Shown: positions 20,155 through 31,848 of the stretch, one piece after another
Layout: each line of letters opens with the position of its first letter
Position numbering within the stretch: position 1 is the stretch's first letter
DNA from: Conidiobolus incongruus B7586
Lineage: Eukaryota > Entomophthoromycota > Entomophthoromycetes > Entomophthorales > Conidiobolaceae
Assembly (NCBI GenBank): GCA_000697335.1
Contig: JNEM01006027.1
Location: 1 to 31,857 of the forward strand
Reading direction: 5' to 3'
DNA: 31,857 nucleotides
Program-made: the position numbers and the translations under genes
The notes under the pieces: model-generated
What the model was told of the DNA's origin: nothing
Seen by the model: only the letters and a program-made list of their open reading frames with translations
Databases searched by the model: none

Positions 20155-22670
20155 ATGAAACAATCTAATATTACGTAAATATTAAAATGATCTAAAAATT
20201 AGAAATATTAATAATTGATTAGGAGTTTTTTCACTCGTCCCAACAGTACCAAATCACCTAAAGGTAACAACAAACAAGAAAAAGTTCACAAATCTGGTAA
20301 CAGTAGCGATGAGGAAAAACAATTGAAAAAACTTAAATTATCTTCTCCAAATAAAAAATCGCCAACGAAGGTAAAGAATGAGGACGATGTGGAAGTTGAG
20401 AGTGATAAAGAAGCGAAAAGAAATAGTAAGAAGAGAACTATCGAATCCGATGACGAAAATGACACACCCATAAAATCCTCCGAAGTGAAAGACTCGTCAG
20501 ATAGTGGTGAGGAGAAGAAAGAGGATAAAAAGATAGCTCACGAAATTGCGACTGAGGGTACCAATCAGTCACCCAAAGTTTTGACTTCTACAAAGTCCCT
20601 AAAATACTCTGATCTCTGTCAATGTTTCGAAAAAGTTGAAAAAACTACCAAACGTCTCGAAATTACTAAAATATTGACAGAATTTTTGACGCAAATTATC
20701 CAGAACTATCCGGATCAATTGGTTCAAGTGATTTATTTGTGTATTAACAGAGTAATCTACATTATATGGCTATTTGACGATGATGTATTAATATTTTAGA
20801 TTGCTCCAGATTACGAAGGTCTCGAACTCAAGATTGGAGAATCGATCCTTCTCAAAGCGATCGCTCAAGCTACTGGCAACACCGATGCGATGATTAAATT
20901 ACGCTACCAAAAGGTAGGAGATTTAGGACAGTTGGCTTATGATTGCAGAAAAGATCAAAAAACTTTGTTCAAGCCAAAAGAATTGACTGTGAATGAAGTA
21001 TTCAAGACATATAGGGATATTGCTAGCATTACTGGGCATTCTTCTATGAAATTGAAGATTGATAAAATTGTTAAGATGTTAGTGAGTTGTAGGGATCAGG
21101 AGGCTAAATTTTTGATGAGATCTTTAAATGAATCATTGAGAATTGGTCTAGCTGAGAAGACTGTGTTGACATCGCTGGCCCAGGCTAGTGTTTTGGCCAA
21201 ATCAAGTAATTAGATAACAATCATCAATTATAAAACAAATACTTATCATCCCTTATTTTAGAAAAGAATACTAGCTCAGACAAACTCGAAAAGCAACTAG
21301 TAGAAGCTACCGAAATCATCAAATCCGTATACAGTGAAGTTCCCAATTACGAAATGATCATTCCCGTCATATTAGAGCAAGGTGTTGAAAAGCTCCCAGA
21401 ATTCTGTAAACTCACGCCCGGAATTCCTGTCAAGCCCATGTTGGCGCATCCCACGAAATCGATTTCGGAAGTGTTGAACAGATTCGAAAATACGCCATTC
21501 ACGTGTGAATACAAGTACGATGGCGAACGTGCTCAGATCCATAGGGACCCAAGTGGTAAAATTAAGATCTACTCCAGAAATGCTGAAGATTCGACGCCCA
21601 AGTATCCCGACGTGTTAGAGCAGGTGCAGAACTTTACCAAGGGCGACACTTTTACTTTTATTTTGGATTGTGAGGCTGTGGCTTGGGATTCCGAAAAGAA
21701 AGAAATACTACCTTTTAATATTTTAACTACCAGAAAACGTAAAGATGTTCAGGTTAAAGATATAACAGTAAAAGTGTGTTTATTTGCTTTCGATTTGTTG
21801 CACTTGAATGGCAAGTGCTTGTTGAGAACACCTTTAGACGAAAGACGTAAACTCTTATTCGAACACTTCCAAGAAGTTACTGGTGTATTTACATTCGCCA
21901 AATCGATGGTGTCTGATGACGTGGAAGAAATTAATGAATTTTTAGATCAAAGTATCAGAGATAAGTGTGAGGGTTTAATGGTTAAGGTGTTAACTAATGA
22001 CGAATCCACTTACGAACCTTCCAAGAGATCCAGGAATTGGTTGAAGGTGAAGAAAGATTATATGAATACTATTGGTGATACCTTAGACTTGGTCGTTATT
22101 GGCGCCTACTACGGCAAAGGTAAGAGATCCAATACCTTTGGCAAATATCTGTTAGCTTGCTACAATCCCAAAGATGAAACATATCAGAGTATCTGTAAAA
22201 TCGGTACAGGATTCACGGATGCTGATCTCTTGAATCATTACAATGAGTTACAACCTATTATCATTTCTAAACCTAGATCAGATTATGTCTACTCAACTGA
22301 AAAGTCACCAGATGTCTGGTTCGAGCCTCGATTTGTTTGGGAAGTAAAAGCTGCTGATCTGTCCATTTCTCCTATTTATAAAGCTGGTGTAGGAGAGGTA
22401 ATATTTCTTAATATTTTAATGTAATTAAAAATTAATGACTTCTTAGGTTGACTCCAATAAAGGTATTTCACTTAGATTTCCCAGATTCATTAAGAACAGA
22501 GAGAAAAAACCGGAAGACGCTTCAGAAACTCAACTGGTAATTTTATTTTTCGCTAGTCTAAATATAGTATTAATTGTTTTAAATAGGTAGTTGATATGTA
22601 TAAAAATCAGAATGTTTTACAATCTAACAATAATAATCAAACTTATGCAGATGATGATTTTGAATATTAA
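20155..22670 (+). CDS. CDC9: DNA ligase I (ATP-dependent replicative ligase)
   Basis: Exons 20155-20174, 20223-20751, 20800-21205, 21262-22397, 22447-22536 and 22587-22670 total 2265 nt and 754 residues, phases consistent. The 20-nt first exon, spliced over a 48-nt intron, gives MKQSNITSFFTRPN. QSNITSFF is a full PIP box (QxxIxxFF) for PCNA. A charged, disordered linker follows to ~130, then the DNA-binding domain (LCQCFEKVEKTTKRLEI...RSLNESLRIGLAEKTV). The adenylation domain has CEYKYDGERAQIH with catalytic Lys near residue 403, EAVAWD, EGLMVK and WLKVKKDY. The OB-fold domain runs through DLVVIGAYYGKGKR, ICKIGTGF and GISLRFPRFI. It seals Okazaki fragments and acts in excision repair. A TTG-initiated reading from 20215 is discarded because it would break the PIP box. 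The window's CGCG boxes suggest S-phase expression. Confidence 0.96.
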
Positions 22671-23077
22671 TAAACATTTTGAATCATTTTTATATTTTTA
22701 AATTAATAAATTTATTTTGTGTTTTTTTATAAGTTATACTATTTGATCAAATTCAGCAATAAAAATCATTATCTCTCCCAAATAATATTTATTATGTTTA
22801 GTTAATATATAATCATCTTTAAAATTACTTATTACACAATCAGCTTCAATAGACTAAATTGATCAAATTAAATTATCAATAATCTGAAATTAGGGTGATA
22901 TCAGTATGAAAATTGCAAAATTGTTATAATTGTTGTTATTTATGAAAGGTATATGCAGAATATAAATATCAATAAAAATAATATACAATAAAATCAATGC
23001 TTAGTTGATTTATAATTAAAATAGCTATTCATCAATCTACAATCTAACCACTTCCTTATATATTTTCAATCTATAAT
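22671..23077. other. Convergent spacer between ligase and SprT-like gene
   Basis: About 400 AT-rich bases between two 3' ends. I searched the minus strand here for a zinc-ribbon exon of the SprT-like gene and found none. Confidence 0.55.
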
Positions 23078-24784
23078 TCATGTACCAAAAATATGACTCT
23101 CAGATATTTTAACTTCGGGATGTATTTTGGTCAATTTATCAACCCTGGACAATCAGATTAAAACCTTATAAAAGCTATATTCATAAAAATTACCATTTTT
23201 GCCATTTGGGGCCATGAGTTGAATTCTTTTCATTGTCAATGAAGAAAGCTGCAACGTGACAGAGTTCGTGGGCTAGGGTTGATTTTAAGCGTTCTATAGG
23301 ATATTAATTATGCGATTAATCTTAAATGATAAGGTGAGATGATAGGTATTACCTGGTGAATTTAATACCCTATTGGACAATTCTATCCATGCTAATTTTT
23401 TGTCGCAATCAGTAAATCGAGTACTAAAAGTATTTGAATAAATGTAGTGAATTAGAATATATTTAATGGAATTACACTTGAAAATAACTTTTGCCAGCAG
23501 TTTTAGGTAAAGTGTTGACCCAATTGATCTTTAAATCCTGGGGTAATAGATTATTATATACTGTGGAGTTGTATAATTTGAATAACTGTGAGGTTAATTC
23601 ATGTCTAGTTGACATAAAATTTTGTTTAGACATAGAATAATCGTATTGAGCTAGAGTTGATATAGGCTTGATTGGTGGGGTATTGCCATTGGATATTGAT
23701 GGAGTTGGAGTACTATACAGAATTAAATTTTTATAGAATTTTATTAAATAAATAATTATAAATAATATTGTTATGATTACCCACTATTGGAAGATACCAT
23801 AATAATTTCACCAATATCGGAATCATCACTAGTTATATCAATGACAGCTTGAGGTTGAGCTGAAGGCTTTCTAACTGTAAGCGTAGGTTTTCGAATACCC
23901 ATCGTTTGTACTGGTACTGGTGCTGAATTATTAGTAACCTAACAATGCAAATTATCAGTAAATATAATATAACATTTAAATTTCAAAATAGTTACCGGTG
24001 TAGGAACTCTAGGCATATTATTAGACATTCTATAATGTTGACCCGTGCACTGATACCACCAATCCTGAAAAAATTCTTTGGTGTAGCCATCCTGTTCATT
24101 GACAACTTGGTTATTTAATAATTCTATATAAATCGATTCGAACTCAGGATCGGGTTTGGTTTGGATGTGATAATTTTGATAATTGCTATGATTATTGTTG
24201 GTGTAGTGGTTAGGGTTTAACATCGGATAACGATTAATTCGACTAGTAGTGGAGTATGAAGAGCCAAATGAAGGATCAAGTGTGTTGTATTCCTATATTA
24301 ATATTGATTAATATTAAAGATATAGCACCTTATAAACAATCTAAAAATTACTGTAAAATTATTTGTATGATTAGCAGAAGTTGAAGGATCCTATAAAAAG
24401 TTAACAAAAATTAGTATTTATTCAATTCAAATATTAATAAAATAGAAGTTGGTGTATAAGATAAATTTTTATGTTGTAACATAGCAATATAATACACAAA
24501 AATAAATGATCTACTGAAAAATTTAGCTACTATAGCTTAGCTTTCAATAAACTCTAAATTAACAAAATTTCAAATTATCAACTTGCCATATGCGTGTTTC
24601 TAGCGATATTCAAAGCTGGATTCGAATTGTTGTTAGGACTGTAATTCGGTAAAGGATTCACACTCATACAACCACCATTCCATTGTCCATTACTTGGAAC
24701 CTGTTGCAAATTGGTAGTTTGACAATTTGAAGTAGGTTCATCATCTGTCAAATTTATAGTGCTATTACTATTGATAAAATTCAT
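23078..24784 (-). CDS. SprT-like zinc metalloprotease, GCNA-like
   Basis: Eight exons 5'->3': 24784-24587, 24390-24352, 24292-23996, 23938-23781, 23712-23476, 23423-23353, 23293-23194, 23144-23078; 1167 nt, 388 residues, phases consistent. The N-terminal ~240 residues are disordered (N/S/P-rich) with two SUMO-interaction-like motifs, INLTDDE (10-16) and VIDITSDDSD (210-219). The SprT domain starts ELTSQLFKLYNSTVYNNLLP and carries the zinc site HELCH (His342, Glu343, His346) and a third-ligand candidate in STHGPKWQKW. It ends KIHPEVKISESHIFGT. GCNA and Spartan proteases degrade DNA-protein crosslinks, and GCNA uses SIMs to find SUMOylated targets. The usual C-terminal Cys-rich ribbon is not visible, so the protein may be short or the 3' end mis-modelled. 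The first intron (196 nt, GC donor) is the least certain. Confidence 0.8.
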
Positions 24785-25663
24785 TATTATTAATTATTAA
24801 AATATTGTTTATAATTATTATTTTTTATGATTTTAAATTTTTAAGATAAGAGAATAACAATTAAAAATGAGTTTTAGACCAAAAGTCGCGAATTTATATC
24901 ACCAAATGAGAAATTCGTGATTGAAATAAATGCAAATTTAATTGGATGATTATAAATCAGATTAGAATCAGGATTGAGTTGTTTGGTGACTCATAGTTCT
25001 TTAGAAGGTTATCTATTCGCATCGATTATCACTAATATAAGTATTATTATTAAATCATTTCTAACTCATTATAATTTTACCTCAACTATTAATTTATATC
25101 ATTATCTAACAATACACGTTCATCATATTCTGTTTAACTAACAGCTACCCTTTTACAATCAAATAATTGGTATAGTGATTTAATCTATAATGAGTCTATC
25201 AGATATTTAATCTAAGACGGATAATTTCAATGTTTGAAATATTTAAAATTATTATAGTAATAAAAATTTCATTAAATGTTGATTGTAGTATTTTTTTAAT
25301 TTCAATAACTCCGATATTTGAAAAATATTGACGTATTACAAAATAATAACAAAAGTGAGTATAAATAAAGAAAATTATCTAATCATAGTTAAATTATTAT
25401 ATCAAAATAAAAAAGCATAAATAATTATATATAGTTTAAAATCATGATTTTAATAAATAGTAGGCAATCAAAAAATGTTCAAAAAAGAAAATATCTGTTA
25501 ATGATGTATAAAATTTTACAGGTAAATTAGAAAATTTAATATTGGGATTATATTGGAAATGATATTGAATGTTTTTTATAAATGTATTATTAAACTTGAA
25601 GTATTACATTTGAATGGTTAGTGATTGATAATCAAAGTGAATAAGGTCATATAAAGTAGTAAT
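24785..25663. other. AT-rich intergenic region, no gene seen
   Basis: Lies between the SprT-like gene start (-) and the initiator tRNA (+). Only short chance frames are present. A short ATG frame near 24867 resembles an LYR-protein start but stops after about 17 codons (see rejected items). Confidence 0.6.
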
Positions 25664-25735
25664 AGCAGCGTAGCGCAGAGGAAGCGCGCGGGGCTCATAA
25701 CCCCGAGGTCGGAGGATCGAAACCTCTCGCTGCTA
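25664..25735 (+). tRNA. Initiator tRNA-Met (CAU)
   Basis: 72-nt cloverleaf. Acceptor AGCAGCG pairs with CGCTGCT plus discriminator A. Eukaryotic initiator hallmarks are visible: A1-U72 pair, three consecutive G-C pairs around the loop (GGGGCTCATAACCCC), and a T-loop reading GATCGAAAC with A at position 54 instead of T. The A box is TAGCGCAGAGG. No intron. It starts translation in the ternary complex with eIF2-GTP. Confidence 0.97.
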
Positions 25736-26800
25736 TTCAACTATATTAAGAACTATAATTTTTATTCCGGAATTCATATCCACTTAATGAATTCAAGTAG
25801 AATATATCTCTTTCCTGAAATGAATATTTTATAAACTCATAAATTTATTTGATAACAAAATTTCAAGATTCAATTTAACTAATTATCAAAAATATATAGT
25901 AGTTCAAAAAGATAGTTCCTATACTTAAATCAAATAATATATTATGAACATAATTAAATTTCTTTAATTTTGGTATTACTTTAAATGATTGTAAGCGATC
26001 TAACAATTCATTATATTCACTATATTCACTATATATAATATAAATTTCTAAGAGTATTTTAACAAAAAACAAAATATCTGAAAACCACAGAATTTCAAGT
26101 TATACATAGGTTAACAAAGTCTATTTATTAAATACCACATTATACAAAACATTCTATATGAATTATTGACAAAAATCTTTTAGTAGCTATTAGCAAAAGG
26201 CTTCTCAAGTATAATATTGTAAACTAGTTTAATCAACTTAAAGTTAGAAAATTTGATATAAAAAACTTACCTTATTTAAACTATTTTAAATCTATAATTA
26301 ACCAAAGAAATACAAATAATATTAAGGAATATTTCAAATATCACTTATATACCTTAGTAGAATTACTAACATAATCATTATATTTTAATGTTAACTTTAT
26401 TATTACTTTACTAGCAAAGAATTTAAAATTAATTAAAAAATTAAAAGTGCCTTATAGTTTAATTCAAGATTAAATAAACCAAAGAAAAAATATAGTTAAT
26501 ATAAATTTATGCCATTATAATGCTTAGCTTATTTTACTTAAAAAATTATTATAATTGATAAATTATAAATTTTAGTATATGATTTATTACCAAAAAATAA
26601 AAAGTGCTTAGGTTAAAAAATCAAAACCATTATTATAAATTCCAAAACAAAAGTTATTTAAATAAAAATTATTATTAATTATAATTATTAATAATACAAC
26701 CACTTACTAATTATTACCATCAAAAATAAATTATATTAATAAAATATATTTTAGATTTTTAAAAACTAATAAATTAATATAAGAAAAATTTAATTAAAAA
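25736..26800. other. Very AT-rich spacer, possibly decayed transposon DNA on the right
   Basis: No gene seen. The mariner relic starts at its right end, so the missing N-terminal transposase part may have lain here, but I could not recognise it. No terminal inverted repeats were found by eye. Confidence 0.5.
25759..25763 (+). terminator. Likely Pol III terminator of initiator tRNA
   Basis: First run of five T residues, 24 nt after the tRNA end. Confidence 0.5.
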
Positions 26801-27110
26801 CAACTTATTTTACATAATAATAATTATATACATATGAAAAAAATTATCAAAAATTTGTTTATTGAAAAAATAAACTAGTTTTTATTACCCCAACTACTAT
26901 ATTCACCTGATATGAATCCTTGTGGTTATGATTGGTTTGGTAAATTGAAGAATTTGATGTGAGGAAAGAGATTTGATAACATTTCAACTTTACTTTTCAA
27001 AATTAAACCTTTAATTTTGAATATAAATTATAAAAACATATGCAAAAAGGGTTAAGCAATTAACATTAATAAAGAATTCTGTTATTGAAAAACAAGGAAG
27101 TTATCAATTA
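26801..27110 (+). mobile_element. Mariner-family (Tc1/mariner) transposase relic, C-terminal catalytic part
   Basis: One frame reads LILHNNNYIHMKKIIKNLF, stop, LLPQLLYSPDMNPCGYDWFG, KLKNLM, stop, GKRFDNISTLL. This matches the mariner pattern LLHDNARPH...PPYSPDMNPCDYDLFPKLK..LRGKRF. The second catalytic Asp (HDN) is Asn (codon 26816-26818). The third (PCD) is Gly (26924-26926), with 35 residues between them, close to DD34D. Further stops follow, for example at 27055. It is a dead, old copy of a plain DNA transposon; the N-terminal part and ends are not recognised. Confidence 0.8.
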
Positions 27111-27287
27111 TTAAAATCATATTATTTTTGCTTTAGCTTTATTTGTTAAAATATAAATTTGAAATTAGTGAACTTACTTTTTGAACAATTGTATATTTAA
27201 AGAATATCATATGGTTTATGATAATTAATAATATTCATATCCAAAATCGAATATTACAAAATTAGAGAAATAAATAATCTAATACCT

Positions 27288-29130
27288 TTATTTTTTATAG
27301 ACTTCTTTCTTTTCTTCAATCAGTTTTAACAATTGATTAGTGGTTAACATAGCTTCATTTAATATAAACTTTTCAAAGGGTTTATGTTGTCCAATGTAGG
27401 TAAGAGGGTCCCCAATGCCTTGATATTGCTTAGATACGTGGAAGAGTCGAACGTAGGCATTTTGATTGAGGGTTTGTGTAAATGATGCTAAACTGTTGCG
27501 ACAATGCGCGGCACCGACTAAGTATACAGGTTTTCTAGGAATGTTTATTAGTCGAAATAATTAGAGATTAATGACAAATAAGGTAATGTATTACCCAGTG
27601 GCAATGGCTTCAGATACAAGGATTGGATTACCGGCGAAGACTACCAAATGAGATGATAAGGACAGAATATGATTCAAGGTATGATTTGCAACATCATTCT
27701 TAGTGTCTTCATTAATAACTGGGTATTCGATGATATGATCTTTGTAAATTTGATTGGATTCAACTAATCTATAAAATTAAAATTAGTATAATCATAATGA
27801 AATTAAATAATTCATTTTTTACTCATTTAAGCCAGTATGAATCGATTTTTTAATCTAAATCAAAAGCTATTTAGGAATATATTTTTGATAAAATATAAAA
27901 CAATTACTTACAAATTGAGGAGTCTCTTGATTATAATAAATTACAACTCTAGCTCTAAATTTGGTAATTAAAGTCTATTAAAAATCAATCGATTAATAAA
28001 ATTATCATAGAGTAAATAACCTAATATTACATTTAAATCTTTAACAAATTTATCTGCATATTCTTTCAAATATAAAAACTCTGAATGTACACCACTGACT
28101 AAAACACCCAAAATGGGTTGATTCGAATCAATTTGATTAGCCCAGTTGGCAGGGAGTTTAGAGTGTAATCTAGAGTTGGAAATTTGATTCATACTATTTT
28201 TGACATTATTCAACATCATCTATTTCAAATATCATAATGAATATAATTTATAAAATATTTAAAAATGTAGTTTACTTGAGTGAATATAATGTTCTTTTGC
28301 TGAGAAAGAGCAGGTCCAAGATGAGCTAAAGAACAATGCCATTAAATTTCAGTGATTATCATAACGATGTTATTACCTAATTTATGTCTCTCATGCTTAG
28401 CTAAAATAACCCAATCAAAATTTTTAAAAGGAATTTTGGGATAATTTATGTGAACTAAAATAAAATTATCAGTATATCAGAGTGTTGGATAAATCAATAA
28501 ATAAATGTACCAAATTGGGTGGATGATGGTAATTTCTTTTTAAAATCCTGAACGGTTAAAATTGTCTCTAATCCTGAGCTAATCACGAATTTGGGTGGTG
28601 TTGATGTAGTAATGGTTTTGGAAGTTTGCTCTGAAGATGGATGGCGTGTCAAGTACCAAGGTAATGTAAAATTAATTGTATCTATTATTACTCATTTAGC
28701 AATATTACTCATTACAATGTGCATTATATTGTATACCTGTTTCTTTTGGAGAATTTTTATTATTCCAACTAACTAACCAACCTTGAACTAAATTGGGTAA
28801 CCACCACATAACTACAAGATAGAATATTAAATAAGTATATACATAAAATGAAATTAATTTACATTTCTTTCTAATAATTCGATGGATTTCATAATTTAAA
28901 TTTAAACTCTTTGCTAAAGCGATTGACTGTCTCTCATTTTCAATAATCCCATCGCTAATTAACCAAATATCTTTCTTAATTATTCTATTTGCACTAAAAT
29001 ATCTCTTAGAATTTCGAATAATCGATGGATTTGATGAATGCTGTTTTATTAAATTAGTAATCATTTTTATATTGTAAAATTTAATTCTAATATATTTTTT
29101 GAAACTGGGTGGATTAATCATTAATAACAT
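27288..29130 (-). CDS. ELM1-family protein (DUF1022), probably mitochondrial
   Basis: Ten exons 5'->3': 29130-28863, 28811-28737, 28681-28511, 28454-28377, 28325-28276, 28219-28031, 27974-27912, 27854-27823, 27768-27595, 27534-27288; 1347 nt, 448 residues, phases consistent. An internal ATG at 29064 (Met23) may be the real start. It opens MITNLIKQHSSNPSIIRNSK then RYFS, a basic, acid-free mitochondrial presequence. The core shows IWLISDGIIENERQSIALAKSL, WWLPNLVQ, KFVISSG, FDWVILAKHERHKL, QPILGVLVSG, and the glycosyltransferase-like LVVFAGNPILVSEAIATGKPVYLVG. The order matches the plant mitochondrial fission ELM1 / bacterial DUF1022 family. In plants ELM1 recruits the dynamin DRP3A to mitochondria. 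The role in fungi is not established, so only localisation is inferred here. Confidence 0.82.
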
Positions 29131-30060
29131 ATTTGGTTTATTTTTTTATGGGATTATTTAATATAAAGATTCAAAAGATTAATTTTCCATATTTAGTGAT
29201 TTTCTTGTGATTTTTTAGAATATTTGATACTATCGGATGTATTGATATTCATTATATTTCTTATAACGATACTTATTCTGTTACAAAAGAATTAGAATGA
29301 TTATATCTGCTGATAGATTACTGGTTAAATTCTTGAATAATCAACTATTTTGAAAAGAAAATGTAAAAAGGATATGAGTATATAATTTGGCATTTAGGTT
29401 TGTGTAATTAATATTAATAATTATATTATTTCTAATTTTTCTACATAATAACAAATTATTGTAAAGTACATGATCAAAGCTTGATTCGACTCTGACCTGT
29501 TTAAAATATATGATTATAGATATTGGATTAAATAGCTAACAAAATATTTAATATCATGTATTAGTCAATATTCTATTTTAAGCAAGATGTTTTAAATCTT
29601 AATCATATTTAGTTTTAATAACTGTTGTTTTATTATGAATATTAAATATTTTATCAAAATAATTATAATTCTCAGTTTGCGTACTCTATTACAAAGGTTA
29701 CAGATGCTTATGCACTAGTTGAAGTTTGATTAGTTTTACTAAAATGTTTTTTAATTATTTCTTACTACCAATCCATTTTTATTTTAAGTCGATTGACGCC
29801 ATATCGATTTATCAAAAGTTTATACTCGGAATTAAAAACAAATAAAGACTTGAAACATTGGGCTATCCTGTCCAATAAATTTCTTATATATATGTTATAC
29901 CATATTTATATTTTACCAAACATGTGAGCTTTAAAATTATGAATTAAAGCACCCAGAATTCGGAATACAAAAAATTCACTTTGTGATTTTTTTGTCAAAG
30001 AAATATGACGAGTATACTAATATTAACTTATGCTTTCAATCATTCTAGGTAAGCTCTAAG

Positions 30061-30094
30061 CCTTTTTAGCGCGAAAAATTATTATATCTTAGTT
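30061..30094 (+). repeat. Dispersed repeat, copy 1
   Basis: CTTTTTAG, an A-rich spacer, then TATTATATCTTAGTT. The last 15 bp are identical to 31006-31020 and CTTTTTAG is shared too. Confidence 0.4.
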
Positions 30095-30984
30095 AAAAAA
30101 ATAAAAATAAAATTTCATATTTTCAAAATTTTCAAAGCACTCCTAACTTTGACATTTTGAGAAGAATTTTTCAAAGATATTAAATTTTTTATATATGCTC
30201 AATTCTAAAAACTAGGGTTAAATTTTCATTCTTGAAACGTAGTTTACTCTTCAAACCTGAAGGAATTAGGTCGATTTATATGGAAAAATTACCAGAATTC
30301 ATCCAAACACAGAGTCACGACTTTAGAATGATCACAAGCAAAATACTGAAATAATATCAATCAAACCAATATAGATCTAAAGGTAAAGGGCTATAGAATA
30401 TACAATTTAAATCTCAAATCTATTGAACAAATTATCAAAAAGCTACAGTCGCTCAAAGTTGAGGGAAATTGATATTGACATATATCAATGATGATATGTA
30501 GTAAAGGGATAGGTTTTTGATTTATTGATATTCTTTTGAATTCAGTAATATCAAAACACTATGAATCAGATCTGTATTACGTGAATATAAATCCATTTTA
30601 ATAACATTAAACTTAGAAATCTAAACTTATTGTAAAATATAAATCTTCTTAATAAATTTTTATTAATTTATTAATATAATTTAAAATTAAATAATTCAAT
30701 TCTAAAGGCTTAGAATCATTACTTTAATCAAAAATTAAAAATTACTGTTATAAAATTATCAATTCATCTAACATTTAATAGTTTTTGGTTTCAAAAATCA
30801 ATATTTATTTAAATAAAACTAACATTTGAAAGTTTTGTCATTATATATGTTTAAATGATCATACATTTAACAAAGTTAATAAATAATTTTTAACAATATA
30901 TTTTAGCAAATGAAATTTGTTATTTATATTTGATGATCATAGCTTAACCAAGGCGTATATTTAATCAGAATATATTTAATTTCC

Positions 30985-31020
30985 GCTTTTTAGAGTTAAA
31001 AAAAGTATTATATCTTAGTT
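30985..31020 (+). repeat. Dispersed repeat, copy 2
   Basis: Same CTTTTTAG - A-rich - TATTATATCTTAGTT order as 30061-30094, same orientation, about 925 bp away. Confidence 0.4.
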
Positions 31021-31717
31021 TATTTATGATTTGGTTCATAATATTTGGGTATTTGGAAAATTGAAAATGAGAAATATAGTTAAAAGTAAAATTTACTTTA
31101 GAATTGTGGAAATATTTAGAGCTAGGTTAACTTTATGATTTCAATATAAATTCATAATAATGAATGAACTTAATATAAACATTACACTGACAAATTCATA
31201 TGATTTAAAATATAATATTTGATAGCTTGAAATGTTTGACTTTATTCGATCGTTAACAGTGGAAAAATTGCGGATGATTTAAGTGATTTGAATATGCACC
31301 TTGTTTAATGTAATTGACTTTTCAATAAAAGATTGGGACTGTAAGTGATCTGTTAATTATTATTGGATAACTTATTATTTTAATTGGCATGCAGGGAAAT
31401 CATATAAAGGTAAATATCAAGCATTTGATAGATTATCTGAATGACATTTTCAAACTTTAAAGTCTAGAATATCATTGTTAACATTTTAGAAGAGATGGAA
31501 GCAAAGCCAAATCTAAAACTATTAAATAATAAATTAATGTAGAATGAAGTTATAAATTATAAACAACAATACTCACAATAAATTTATTTCAAGTAGGAAA
31601 CAATTTGGAAAATGAATTCAATAGAAGATGAGAAATGATAGAAAATATATTGGTCTTTTATATTAATATTTCTAATGTTGATTCATGAATTTAAATGACT
31701 CAAAATTAGAAATTTAC

Positions 31718-31848
31718 TTATTCTTCTTGCATGGCATCATCATCATGATGAACTTCATCACCGTAGTCAGCGTATTCACCATCATCAGCAGTGGCCTCTT
31801 GGTATTGTTGGTATTCAGAGACGAGATCGTTCATGTTAGATTCAGCTT
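31718..31848 (-). CDS. TUB2: Beta-tubulin, last coding exon (gene cut by window edge)
   Basis: The minus strand reads [20 protein letters not shown] and then an acidic tail ending DDDAMQEE before TAA at 31720-31718. This is the invariant end of beta-tubulin helix H12 plus its acidic C-terminal tail, where motors and modifying enzymes act. Beta-tubulin pairs with alpha-tubulin in microtubules. The exon probably begins at 31848: the preceding bases read TATTCACAG, an acceptor. The codon before TTC could not be the expected Glu of MEFTEAE if they were coding. Splicing after a phase 1 G restores Glu. Codons are C-rich, as in other highly expressed genes here. Confidence 0.93.

Larger units (their letters stand above)
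29131..31717. other. Large AT-rich intergenic region, no gene seen
   Basis: About 2.6 kb without a recognisable gene or RNA. It holds two related ~35-bp segments (30061 and 30985), listed separately, and must contain the ELM1-like promoter and the beta-tubulin 3' end. Decayed repeats are possible but cannot be named. Confidence 0.6.

Noticed and set aside
20215-20222. TTG start for DNA ligase
   Set aside because: The TTG lies in the intron just before the acceptor. A spliced 20-nt ATG exon gives a perfect PIP box and the right phase.
24867-24920. ATG frame reading MSFRPKVANLYHQM, like the start of an LYR-family protein
   Set aside because: It stops after about 17 codons and no downstream exon with the family's later helices was found.
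30380-30540. Possible transposase helix-turn-helix fragment around TIEQIIKKLQ-like words
   Set aside because: Matches are short, shift frame quickly and occur in low-complexity DNA; not enough to name an element.
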